Below are positions 18,066-25,207 of a DNA stretch of 64,000 nucleotides, in pieces. Every line of letters begins with the position of its first letter. Positions within the stretch are counted from its first letter, which is position 1. Source of the DNA: Labilibacter sediminis (GTDB taxonomy: Bacteria > Bacteroidota > Bacteroidia > Bacteroidales > Marinilabiliaceae); assembly GCF_005877885.1 (NCBI RefSeq), contig NZ_VCHY01000007.1:1-64000 (forward strand). Reading direction: 5' to 3'. A program made the position numbers and the translations under genes. The notes under the pieces are model-generated. The model had not been told where the DNA came from. It worked only from the letters and a program-made list of their open reading frames with translations, and ran no database searches.

Positions 18066-18620
18066 GTGAAAGACCTTAACGAAATTATACTTCAATGCCA
18101 AAAGAACAACCCTAAGGCGCAAAAAATTCTTTATCAGAATTTTTCGCCCTGGCTGTTTGGTGTATGCATTCAGTATTGCAAAGACAGAACTGAAGCAGAA
18201 GATAATCTTCAGGAGGGTTTTATAAAAATTTTTAACAACATACATAAATTTAGATTTGAGGGTGTTTTTGAAGGCTGGATTAGAAGAATAATGGTAAATA
18301 CGATTATTGAATCTTTTCGAAAAAAAAATCCCGTATATTTTGTAGATAGCATTGAAGATTACATTACTGAAACCTATGAAGATTTAGAAGAAAATACTTC
18401 CGTCTATAGTACAAAGGAATTATTGGGATTAATTGAATCATTGCCTCCAAAATACAAACTTGTTTTTAACCTATATGCCCTTGAAGGTCTTTCCCACCAG
18501 GAAATTTCTGATGTATTGGGTATATCTGTTGGCACTTCAAAATCAAATCTATCGAGAGCACGAAAAATACTAAAAGATAAACTAACAGATAAAACACAAC
18601 AGAAAATACAAACAGCATAA
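18066..18620 (+). CDS. ECF-family RNA polymerase sigma factor
   Basis: A 184-residue sigma-70 family protein beginning at GTG. Region 2 (about 10-80) includes AEDNLQEGFIKIFNNIHKF and region 4 (about 120-175) the HTH LEGLSHQEISDVLGISVGTSKSNLSRAR. Extracytoplasmic function sigma factors redirect RNA polymerase in response to envelope signals. The gene 36 bp downstream encodes a membrane protein with a cytosolic N-terminus that could serve as its anti-sigma factor, although no known anti-sigma domain is visible. Confidence 0.9.
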   Translation: MKDLNEIILQCQKNNPKAQKILYQNFSPWLFGVCIQYCKDRTEAEDNLQEGFIKIFNNIHKFRFEGVFEGWIRRIMVNTIIESFRKKNPVYFVDSIEDYITETYEDLEENTSVYSTKELLGLIESLPPKYKLVFNLYALEGLSHQEISDVLGISVGTSKSNLSRARKILKDKLTDKTQQKIQTA

Positions 18621-18656
18621 AACAAACAGACAAATAGGTTTTATTGGTTTTAAAGG

Positions 18657-20060
18657 ATGAAAAAAGACAATAATCATATTGATAAAGTATTTAGAGAAGG
18701 TCTTGAGCACAACGCCGTAGCACCTCCCTCTTTTGTTTGGGATTCCATTGAAAAACAACTGAGCTCCCAAAAACAACAGAGAAGATCTCTATTTATATGG
18801 AGAAGTATTTCTGCTGCTGCCGTAGTTGGCCTTATTTTCGTAGCTGGTTTATTTTGGTTTACACAACCCAATAATAATTCAATAGTTCAAAATCAACCAA
18901 ACTTAATTCAATCCTATTCCATTACCAAGGAAAAGGTTATGGATAATAACATTACATCAGAAATTTCAACCAACAATATAAAATCAAAACAAACCGTTAT
19001 TACGCTTAACACTAAAACTTCAACAATACATAAAACCAAAAGTAAAAACGCCTTAAAAAACATACATCCTAAAGCACCACAAGAAAACAAAAACAACATT
19101 GTTTGGGCTAAAATTGAATCCAAATCAACAATACAACTAAACAACTACAATGAGACCGATGCAACAGGTTTGTTTCGCCAGCATAATTCTTCAAATAACA
19201 CACTATACGCAGCATCCCAAAACATATTTGTCAATCCGTTTGATGATACTGAAACACCCCAAAAGAAAAAGAACATAGAACTTGCTGTTGGAGGCCAATT
19301 TTCACCTAGTTACTCGTACGGAAATGCTTCTTCTTCAGAAAACAATGCGCCATCCGCTGTAAAGGAAAGCGGCATCATGTCCTACACAGGAGGATTAAAC
19401 CTAAACCTAAAAACCAAAAAAAGATGGAGTATTGAAACCGGAGTTTATTATGCACAGGTTGGCCAAAAATTCAGCAATCCAATGGAGCCAGTCTCTTCAA
19501 TGCAGTATTATAACGCAAAACATTCAGAAAAAAACACAGCACCAACTGCTACTGTGTCAACCCTTAATAATTCGCTGGGTAAAATTAAACTTAATAACAA
19601 TCAGAACGTGGTAGCAGACTACACCCTGGAACAATCTAACACTGCCTTTAAAATTGGAGTGGATGAAACCAAAGCTTCATATAATGAAATTGAAACCATT
19701 ACCGTACAACAAGAATTGAATTACATTGAAGTTCCGTTTCTATTAAAATACGATATTCTCAATAAGTCAATTAACTTATCCGTTTCCGGAGGAGTAAGCA
19801 CAAACTTTTTGGTGGGCAACAATGCCTACCTTTTAAACAATAACTCAAAAGAAAAAATTGGAGAAACAGAGAATATTAATGACTTCAACTACAGCGCTGT
19901 TGTTGGATTAGGATTAAGAACACCTATATGGAAATCCATTGAATTTAACCTGGAACCCAAACTTAGGTATTTTATGAATTCAGTGACTTCGGAAAGCTCA
20001 AGCTCATACCGGCCGTACTCTATTGGAATTTATACAGGGATCAGCTATAGATTTAAATAA
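18657..20060 (+). CDS. One-TM protein with C-terminal beta-barrel-like domain, candidate sigma regulator
   Basis: A 467-residue protein: a cytosolic tail with the APPSFVWDSIEKQL motif (about 22-36) found in Bacteroidetes anti-sigma-like proteins, a single TM helix (about 51-69), a long Asn/Thr/Ser/Lys-rich linker (about 70-215), and a C-terminal domain (about 215-467) rich in alternating aromatic strands (SYTGGLNLNLKTKKRWSIE, then YSIGIYTGISYRFK at the end) like an outer-membrane beta-barrel. It starts 36 bp after the ECF sigma gene. Coupling of envelope state to the sigma factor is a hypothesis from position and topology. Confidence 0.65.
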   Translation: MKKDNNHIDKVFREGLEHNAVAPPSFVWDSIEKQLSSQKQQRRSLFIWRSISAAAVVGLIFVAGLFWFTQPNNNSIVQNQPNLIQSYSITKEKVMDNNITSEISTNNIKSKQTVITLNTKTSTIHKTKSKNALKNIHPKAPQENKNNIVWAKIESKSTIQLNNYNETDATGLFRQHNSSNNTLYAASQNIFVNPFDDTETPQKKKNIELAVGGQFSPSYSYGNASSSENNAPSAVKESGIMSYTGGLNLNLKTKKRWSIETGVYYAQVGQKFSNPMEPVSSMQYYNAKHSEKNTAPTATVSTLNNSLGKIKLNNNQNVVADYTLEQSNTAFKIGVDETKASYNEIETITVQQELNYIEVPFLLKYDILNKSINLSVSGGVSTNFLVGNNAYLLNNNSKEKIGETENINDFNYSAVVGLGLRTPIWKSIEFNLEPKLRYFMNSVTSESSSSYRPYSIGIYTGISYRFK

Positions 20061-20084
20061 CTGTCTTCATTATTCCATATTTAA

Positions 20085-21881
20085 TCAGGCAATTACGCCA
20101 GATTTTTTGATGGATTCAACCATATGATAGAATACACCCTTTTGGCCTAATAATTCTTTTGGCGTTCCATCTTCAGCTATTCCTTGTTGATCAAGCACAA
20201 CAACTCTATCTACCAAACGAATGGTTGATAAACGATGACTCACAATAACAGCCGTTCTTCCTTTAGATATCTCTTTAAAATTCTCAATTAAACGAGATTC
20301 TGTAAAAGCATCTAACGAACTCGTTGGCTCGTCCAAGATAACTACCTGTGCATTATTAAAAAATGAACGCGACAAAGCCATCCGCTGCCACTCGCCTACA
20401 CTTAACATCTCACTGTCTTTAAACAATGTTCCTAAAGTTGTTTCATAACCTTGTGGCAATTCTTTAAGCAACTTATCTACGCCTGATTTTTTAGCACTCT
20501 CATATATGTCATCGTCCCCAACTGATCGCTTTGTATTTCCAAACCATATGTTTTCCCTTGCCGATACGTTATAAAGCATAAAATCCTGAAAAACAACACT
20601 TATATTTTCGGAAATTGATTCTTTTCTAACCTCATTCAGGTCTACCTCATCCACAAAAATGTTTCCCTGCGTGGGTTCATACAAACCACACAACAGTTTT
20701 ACCAAGGTAGATTTCCCGGCTCCGTTAGCACCTACCAAAGCAATAGTTTCGCCAGGTTTTATTTTTAAGTTGATATTCTCAAAAACACTTCGACTACTAT
20801 TGGGATAATTAAAACTTACATTATTTAATTGTATAGACTGATTGATCTGAGCGGGGAAAACAGAAAAGGTATCTTTTTGTTTTTTTATCACTTTATAATC
20901 TATAAACTCAAAAAAGTTCCTCAAAAACAATCCATCCTCATACAATCCTGATATTCGAACCAATAATTCCTGCAAAAACGAATATCCTCTATAAAGAGCC
21001 AGAAAAAACATCACCATCTCACCTTGAGAAATATTTCCCTCTATGGCTGCAACCGCAATATAACCAAACACAAAAATTAAAGCCAGTGCTGTTAAAACCT
21101 GCAACACAAACTCATATTGAGTTTTAAACTTTAATAATTTAAGCTGATAAGATCTTAATTCATCCTTTAATTTTTCATATCTCGATTTAAACAAAGATGC
21201 CAAATTAAAAACCCGCAACTCCTTGGCAAATTCTTTGCCCGTTAAAAGCCTGTTGTAATAATTTACAGTTCTTTCCGCTTCAGTATGTTCACGCTTTAGA
21301 GCAAATGTTTTTCTTGAGAACCTTAAACGAATAAACACGATAGGCAGAGATATAGCGACTAAAATAATCACCATTACCCAATGCAGACTTGCCAATAGTC
21401 CCGCAATTAAGAATAAGGTTATACTATTTTGAATAAGGCCGACAAAACCATAAAAAATTCTTGTAGGTCTATACGAAGCTTCACTAACTGCTCTATAGTA
21501 TATGTTCTGGAAGTTATAATCCTCATAATTCGCAAAATCAAGTGTGGTTGTCCTGGCATGAATCATATCCTGCACCCTGTCATTTATAAAGTAAGATTGC
21601 TTTTCGCGAACAATACCGGCAATAGAACTTAAAATTGCATTTAATACAAATACAGCACCTGCATATATAAGCACTCGATATACCGTTTCATAATTCTGAC
21701 TTTGATTACCTGATTGAATAACAGAAGAAACCTCATCAACCAATAATTTTATTAAAAAGATTAACAGCAATGGCATTATTCCCTTTAACAAAACCACTAC
21801 TGCGTTAAGCAAACTCCAATAAGTTGAACTTTGCCAAACAATATCGAGCGATCGGAAAATATTGCTTTTCTTAACCTTCAT
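20085..21881 (-). CDS. ABC transporter, fused permease and ATPase
   Basis: A 598-residue half-transporter of the exporter type. Six TM helices lie in residues about 20-310. The ATPase domain has Walker A GANGAGKST (384-392), Q-loop VVFQDF, signature LSVGEWQ (493-499), Walker B VVILDEP (513-519) and the switch His in IVSHR. There is no N-terminal C39 peptidase domain. It would work as a homodimer at the inner membrane. It is the last gene of the minus-strand set PqqD-like, peptide, HprK-like, S26 peptidase, transporter, so export of the modified peptide is the natural guess. The signature SVGEWQ differs slightly from the usual LSGGQ. Confidence 0.9.
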   Translation of the reverse strand: MKVKKSNIFRSLDIVWQSSTYWSLLNAVVVLLKGIMPLLLIFLIKLLVDEVSSVIQSGNQSQNYETVYRVLIYAGAVFVLNAILSSIAGIVREKQSYFINDRVQDMIHARTTTLDFANYEDYNFQNIYYRAVSEASYRPTRIFYGFVGLIQNSITLFLIAGLLASLHWVMVIILVAISLPIVFIRLRFSRKTFALKREHTEAERTVNYYNRLLTGKEFAKELRVFNLASLFKSRYEKLKDELRSYQLKLLKFKTQYEFVLQVLTALALIFVFGYIAVAAIEGNISQGEMVMFFLALYRGYSFLQELLVRISGLYEDGLFLRNFFEFIDYKVIKKQKDTFSVFPAQINQSIQLNNVSFNYPNSSRSVFENINLKIKPGETIALVGANGAGKSTLVKLLCGLYEPTQGNIFVDEVDLNEVRKESISENISVVFQDFMLYNVSARENIWFGNTKRSVGDDDIYESAKKSGVDKLLKELPQGYETTLGTLFKDSEMLSVGEWQRMALSRSFFNNAQVVILDEPTSSLDAFTESRLIENFKEISKGRTAVIVSHRLSTIRLVDRVVVLDQQGIAEDGTPKELLGQKGVFYHMVESIKKSGVIA

Positions 21882-21944
21882 AATTAAATAAACCTATCCT
21901 TTTAACAAATAAGAGCCAAAAGATAATAAAACACATGATTAAAA

Positions 21945-22406
21945 TTATTTACGAACGGAATATTTTATCCATAACCTGGAAAGAGGATAACTTAAGTACC
22001 CTGTTAAAGGGGTAACAAACACAATTAAACGCCTGAATAAAGGATTATTTATAAACTTAAGCTCAACACCTTTACGAAAATGCGTACAAACAACGGCCTT
22101 AATATCATCTACATTTATGGAGGAATCAAACTTTTGTAGACCATCACCCTTAGTAAGGGCAATATTGTTTTCAAAATCTATTTTTAATAACCTATGCGCA
22201 ACCAGCCTTTTCTTAGACAGAAAAACAACAACACTTCCTATTTTTAGATTATGTGATTTAGCTTTTTCTACCCGCACCAGATCACCAGGCAAATAAAAAG
22301 GAAACATACTTAAACCATACACCGGAATATCTACAAAATGATCTTTATCCAACATAGATAAAAAAGTAGAGTTTATAACCTTTGTATGACGAGATATTTT
22401 GGCCAC
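21945..22406 (-). CDS. S24/S26-type serine peptidase (signal peptidase-like)
   Basis: A 153-residue protein starting at GTG. GLSMFPFYLPGDLV carries the nucleophile Ser33 as in signal peptidases, and LVAHRLL carries His71, the general-base position of the Ser/His (S26B, SipW/archaeal-like) subgroup. There is no N-terminal TM helix; a weakly hydrophobic stretch near residues 127-145 may associate with the membrane. The start codon shares its first G with the stop of the kinase gene (TAGTG), implying translational coupling. In this locus it could remove a leader from the 71-residue peptide; that is inference. Confidence 0.75.
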   Translation of the reverse strand: MAKISRHTKVINSTFLSMLDKDHFVDIPVYGLSMFPFYLPGDLVRVEKAKSHNLKIGSVVVFLSKKRLVAHRLLKIDFENNIALTKGDGLQKFDSSINVDDIKAVVCTHFRKGVELKFINNPLFRRLIVFVTPLTGYLSYPLSRLWIKYSVRK

Positions 22407-23311
22407 TATTCCATAGATTTTATCATATCAACAATATCCTGATCAGGCTTAAAGCCAACTTCATAAACATCAACTATCCCTAAAACATCTTCAACAATTT
22501 CAAGATGCTTTTTAACCATAGATTGTTGATAAAATTGTTGAATAAAGTTACCCAATACACGTGAATATGCAGCTACTCCTTTTAAAGGTTTTATATAATT
22601 ATCCGGCGATTGCTTAAGTAGAAAAATCTTTTTTAATTCTCCTTCTCGTGGGTGCTGTTGATAATATGGCATTGGATTATTATATACCATCACTTTTTTT
22701 CCAACCTTCCTCATAACCAATCTATCGTCATTTAAAACCTGCACTCCTGATTCTGACCATAACTTTGCCATAGTTGATTTTCCAATGCCTGAAACTCCAG
22801 TAAAAACAAATGCTTTTTGACCATACACCACACCTGACGCATGTATTAAAAGCGCTTCTTTCCAATGCATTAAATACAGCAGAATCAAAGATCCCAGGGG
22901 ATGAATAAGTGGATCCAGAACAACTTTTTGATCACAACCATGATGTAATAGCACATTAACATTAACCATGCTACTAACCGAAGATACCTTAGCCGAAACA
23001 ACCTTTATTTGTTCATGATCCTCAAAGAATACTACTAAATAAATATCATTTAGTGTCTGGTAAACTTTCCATTTATAGTTAAGCACCTCATTATCACGGG
23101 GCTCTCCTGCAAATACAAGATTTAAATTTGAATCATCAAAAGATGATACAATATCGTAAGTAATGTTATAATCTGCTGGTTTTTTTGACTTGGATGTAAT
23201 AAAATGCTTTACGCCTCCTTCAGAATGAAGAATAAGCTGTTGGCTACTCGATTGACAGCCAATAAGAAGATCTGCAATCTTAAGATAAAATCCCTTTGGC
23301 ATATCATCCAT
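22406..23311 (-). CDS. HPr kinase-like ATP-binding protein, candidate peptide kinase
   Basis: A 301-residue protein whose C-terminal half matches the HPr kinase fold: LLIHASGVV (H157), P-loop GVSGIGKST (172-180) and the Asp pair LNDDRLV (D195, D196). The N-terminal half (1-145) is a divergent beta-rich region. HprK relatives in lasso-peptide clusters (ThcoK type) phosphorylate a serine of the precursor, and similar genes accompany PqqD-like proteins. Here the gene directly follows a Ser-rich small peptide gene by 15 bp and precedes the S26 peptidase with a 1-base overlap. HPr itself is an unlikely substrate in this context. Confidence 0.75.
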   Translation of the reverse strand: MDDMPKGFYLKIADLLIGCQSSSQQLILHSEGGVKHFITSKSKKPADYNITYDIVSSFDDSNLNLVFAGEPRDNEVLNYKWKVYQTLNDIYLVVFFEDHEQIKVVSAKVSSVSSMVNVNVLLHHGCDQKVVLDPLIHPLGSLILLYLMHWKEALLIHASGVVYGQKAFVFTGVSGIGKSTMAKLWSESGVQVLNDDRLVMRKVGKKVMVYNNPMPYYQQHPREGELKKIFLLKQSPDNYIKPLKGVAAYSRVLGNFIQQFYQQSMVKKHLEIVEDVLGIVDVYEVGFKPDQDIVDMIKSME

Positions 23312-23326
23312 TATACTTGAGTAATC

Positions 23327-23542
23327 TTAATAATCCGGCGAAGAACCTCCAAAAGGATCGTTCTCAAAAGAAGGCGGTGAAGACTCTATTGGTGAAGACT
23401 CTGAAGGAGGCAAAACTTCTTGGGCGGCTCCTGGGTCGACAGGAGGGCTTGTAGCCATAACCAAAGAAATTTCGCTATCCACTTCAATCACCTCAAGCAC
23501 CGGCTTCGAATATACTTTTCTATTTTTATTAATCCTTTTCAT
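23327..23542 (-). CDS. 71-residue Ser/Pro-rich peptide, candidate RiPP-like precursor
   Basis: The N-terminal half is basic then amphipathic (KVYSKPVLEVIEVDSEISLV, residues 9-28), as expected for a leader recognised by a PqqD-like protein. From residue 32 the sequence becomes Pro/Ser/Asp-rich: PPVDPG, then PPSESSPIESSPPS, ending NDPFGGSSPDY. It contains no Cys, so lanthionine or sactionine chemistry is excluded. Eight or more serines sit in acidic or proline contexts beside a kinase gene. It lies between the PqqD-like gene (23 bp) and the kinase gene (15 bp). Small size and position make the precursor role plausible; it is unproven. Confidence 0.6.
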   Translation of the reverse strand: MKRINKNRKVYSKPVLEVIEVDSEISLVMATSPPVDPGAAQEVLPPSESSPIESSPPSFENDPFGGSSPDY

Positions 23543-23565
23543 TCAGTTGTAATCCTATTCCTAAA

Positions 23566-23856
23566 CTATTGTTTGGTGAATAAAACTCCTCTATTAACCG
23601 AGTCTGTTATAAATAGTTCAATATCTTTCTTTACTATTTCTGCACTTACATTATACTCCTCCAACAACAAATTAAATATGTCAGTTACAGATCTCACGCC
23701 ATCTACTTGTTCAAAAATAAACGCCGCTACATCATTCAATGTAAATACATGGTTCATATCGGCTACATTATCCGACAATGGCACCAATACCTTTTCATCC
23801 CCTATGCTTTTCTCAACAAAACTTTTACTCTTGTGGTAAACAACAGAAAAATCCAT
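23566..23856 (-). CDS. PqqD-like RRE (peptide-binding) protein
   Basis: A 96-residue stand-alone PqqD domain: a VPLSDNVADMNHVFTLNDVA strand-helix segment, FIFEQVDGVRSVTDIFNLLL, then EEYNVSAEIVKKDIELFI and a final RGVLF. The family binds leader peptides of ribosomal natural products and presents them to the modifying enzyme. A longer ORF begins at TTG 23880, but that codon falls within the TACTTTTG promoter element (23878-23885), so ATG 23856 (MDFSVVYHKS) is the better start. First gene of the five-gene minus-strand set. Confidence 0.8.
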   Translation of the reverse strand: MDFSVVYHKSKSFVEKSIGDEKVLVPLSDNVADMNHVFTLNDVAAFIFEQVDGVRSVTDIFNLLLEEYNVSAEIVKKDIELFITDSVNRGVLFTKQ

Positions 23857-23877
23857 CCTATTTTTAAAATTATCGAA

Positions 23878-23885
23878 CAAAAGTA
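23878..23885 (-). promoter_or_regulatory. Promoter -7 element of the peptide locus
   Basis: TACTTTTG on the minus strand matches TAnnTTTG and would start transcription near 23871, 15 nt before the preferred ATG of the PqqD-like gene. A TTG at 23909-23911 (minus sense) is 23 bp upstream, a little far for -33. Confidence 0.5.
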
Positions 23886-23981
23886 TAAAAAAACTGAACT
23901 ATACCTTACAATGCTCAAAATATACTCCGCTTACTTTGACCAAAGTCGTACAAATTCTACTTAAATATGGATTTTTCCTGA

Positions 23982-25001
23982 TTAAAAAACCACTCTCGAA
24001 AAAGGTGCAACACTATGATCTACAAACTGCTTTTCTTCATACTTAAAATAACCTGTTACAGCTATCATTGCAGCATTGTCGGTGGTATACGCAAACTTAG
24101 GTATAAAGGTTTTCCATTTTTTTCTTTTTGCTAACATTTCTAACCCATTCCTTAATCCGGAATTCGCCGAAACCCCACCTGCTAATGCAATCTGATTTAT
24201 TTTTAAATCTTTAGCCGCCAGTTCCAGTTTATTCAATAGAATATCTATAATTGTTTTTTGAAGCGAAGCACAAAGATCTTTCTTATTTTCTTCAATAAAA
24301 TCCGGATTAACTTTTAATTGATCTCGTAAGAAGTAAAGAAATGAGGTTTTAAGCCCACTAAAACTATAGTCATAATTTTTAATGCGGGGTTTAGAAAAAA
24401 TAAATGCTTCAGGGTTACCTTCCTTGGCCAATTTATCAATTAACGGTCCACCGGGATAAGGCAATCCCATCACTTTTGCACATTTATCAAAAGCCTCTCC
24501 GGCTGCATCATCAATAGTTTGACCAACTACTTCCATTTCGGTATAACTCTTCACCAAAACTATCTGGCTATTACCTCCTGACACCAACAAACATATGAAT
24601 GGGAATTCAGGGTGCTCTGTAGCTTCATCGGGCTCCTTAATAAAATGAGCCAACACATGGGCGTGTAAATGGTTAACTTCTATCAAAGGAATATCATTAG
24701 CCAGCGCAAACCCTTTTGCAAAAGAGGTTCCTACCAGAAGCGATCCCATTAATCCCGGTCCGCGAGTAAATGCCACTGCATCAATCTGCGAAGCCGTTAC
24801 TCCGGCATCCTTTAAGGCCTTATCTACAACAGGTATAATATTTTGCTGATGCGCTCTTGAAGCCAGCTCAGGTACAACACCACCATATTCCATATGTACA
24901 TCCTGATTGGCTATTTTATTAGATAAAATAGTATCATCTTTAAACACTGCTGCAGATGTGTCGTCGCAGGAAGATTCAATACCTAAAATATATGCACTCA
25001 T
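23982..25001 (-). CDS. tsaD: tRNA N6-adenosine threonylcarbamoyltransferase TsaD
   Basis: A 339-residue ASKHA-fold enzyme that transfers threonylcarbamoyl from TC-AMP to A37 of ANN-decoding tRNAs, with TsaB and TsaE. GIESSCDDTSAAV is the N-terminal phosphate loop, HLHAHVLAH provides the metal His pair (HxxxH), LLVSGGNSQIVLV and GGPLIDKLAKEG are nucleotide-binding elements, and the terminal Asp lies in YTTDNAAMIA. Divergent from the TamB-like gene. Full length and canonical. Confidence 0.97.
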   Translation of the reverse strand: MSAYILGIESSCDDTSAAVFKDDTILSNKIANQDVHMEYGGVVPELASRAHQQNIIPVVDKALKDAGVTASQIDAVAFTRGPGLMGSLLVGTSFAKGFALANDIPLIEVNHLHAHVLAHFIKEPDEATEHPEFPFICLLVSGGNSQIVLVKSYTEMEVVGQTIDDAAGEAFDKCAKVMGLPYPGGPLIDKLAKEGNPEAFIFSKPRIKNYDYSFSGLKTSFLYFLRDQLKVNPDFIEENKKDLCASLQKTIIDILLNKLELAAKDLKINQIALAGGVSANSGLRNGLEMLAKRKKWKTFIPKFAYTTDNAAMIAVTGYFKYEEKQFVDHSVAPFSRVVF

Positions 25002-25108
25002 ACCCTTCTTATGAAATTTGAAACCTCTATTAATTATTCTTTTCTCTTTTTATTAAAATAGTACTAACATTTACAACGTTATACCTGATAATAAGATCAT
25101 TTTTTATT

Positions 25109-25116
25109 TACTTTTG
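25109..25116 (+). promoter_or_regulatory. Promoter -7 element of the TamB-like gene
   Basis: TACTTTTG matches TAnnTTTG. Transcription would start near 25123, which places every in-frame codon downstream of this point as a potential start and bears on the missing start codon of the TamB-like gene. Confidence 0.5.
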
Positions 25117-25207
25117 CAAAATAAAGCACAAAACTATTAAAAAATCCTATAAAATATTATTCTATTCGCTTCTGGGGCTTATATTATCACCAATATTAAT
25201 ATATTTT

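Noticed and set aside
21945-22406. LexA/phage repressor (S24)
   Set aside because: There is no DNA-binding domain; the Ser/His arrangement and the neighbours fit an S26-type peptidase better.
20085-23880. Calling the locus a lasso peptide cluster
   Set aside because: No Asn-synthetase-like cyclase and no transglutaminase-like leader protease are present in or beside it.
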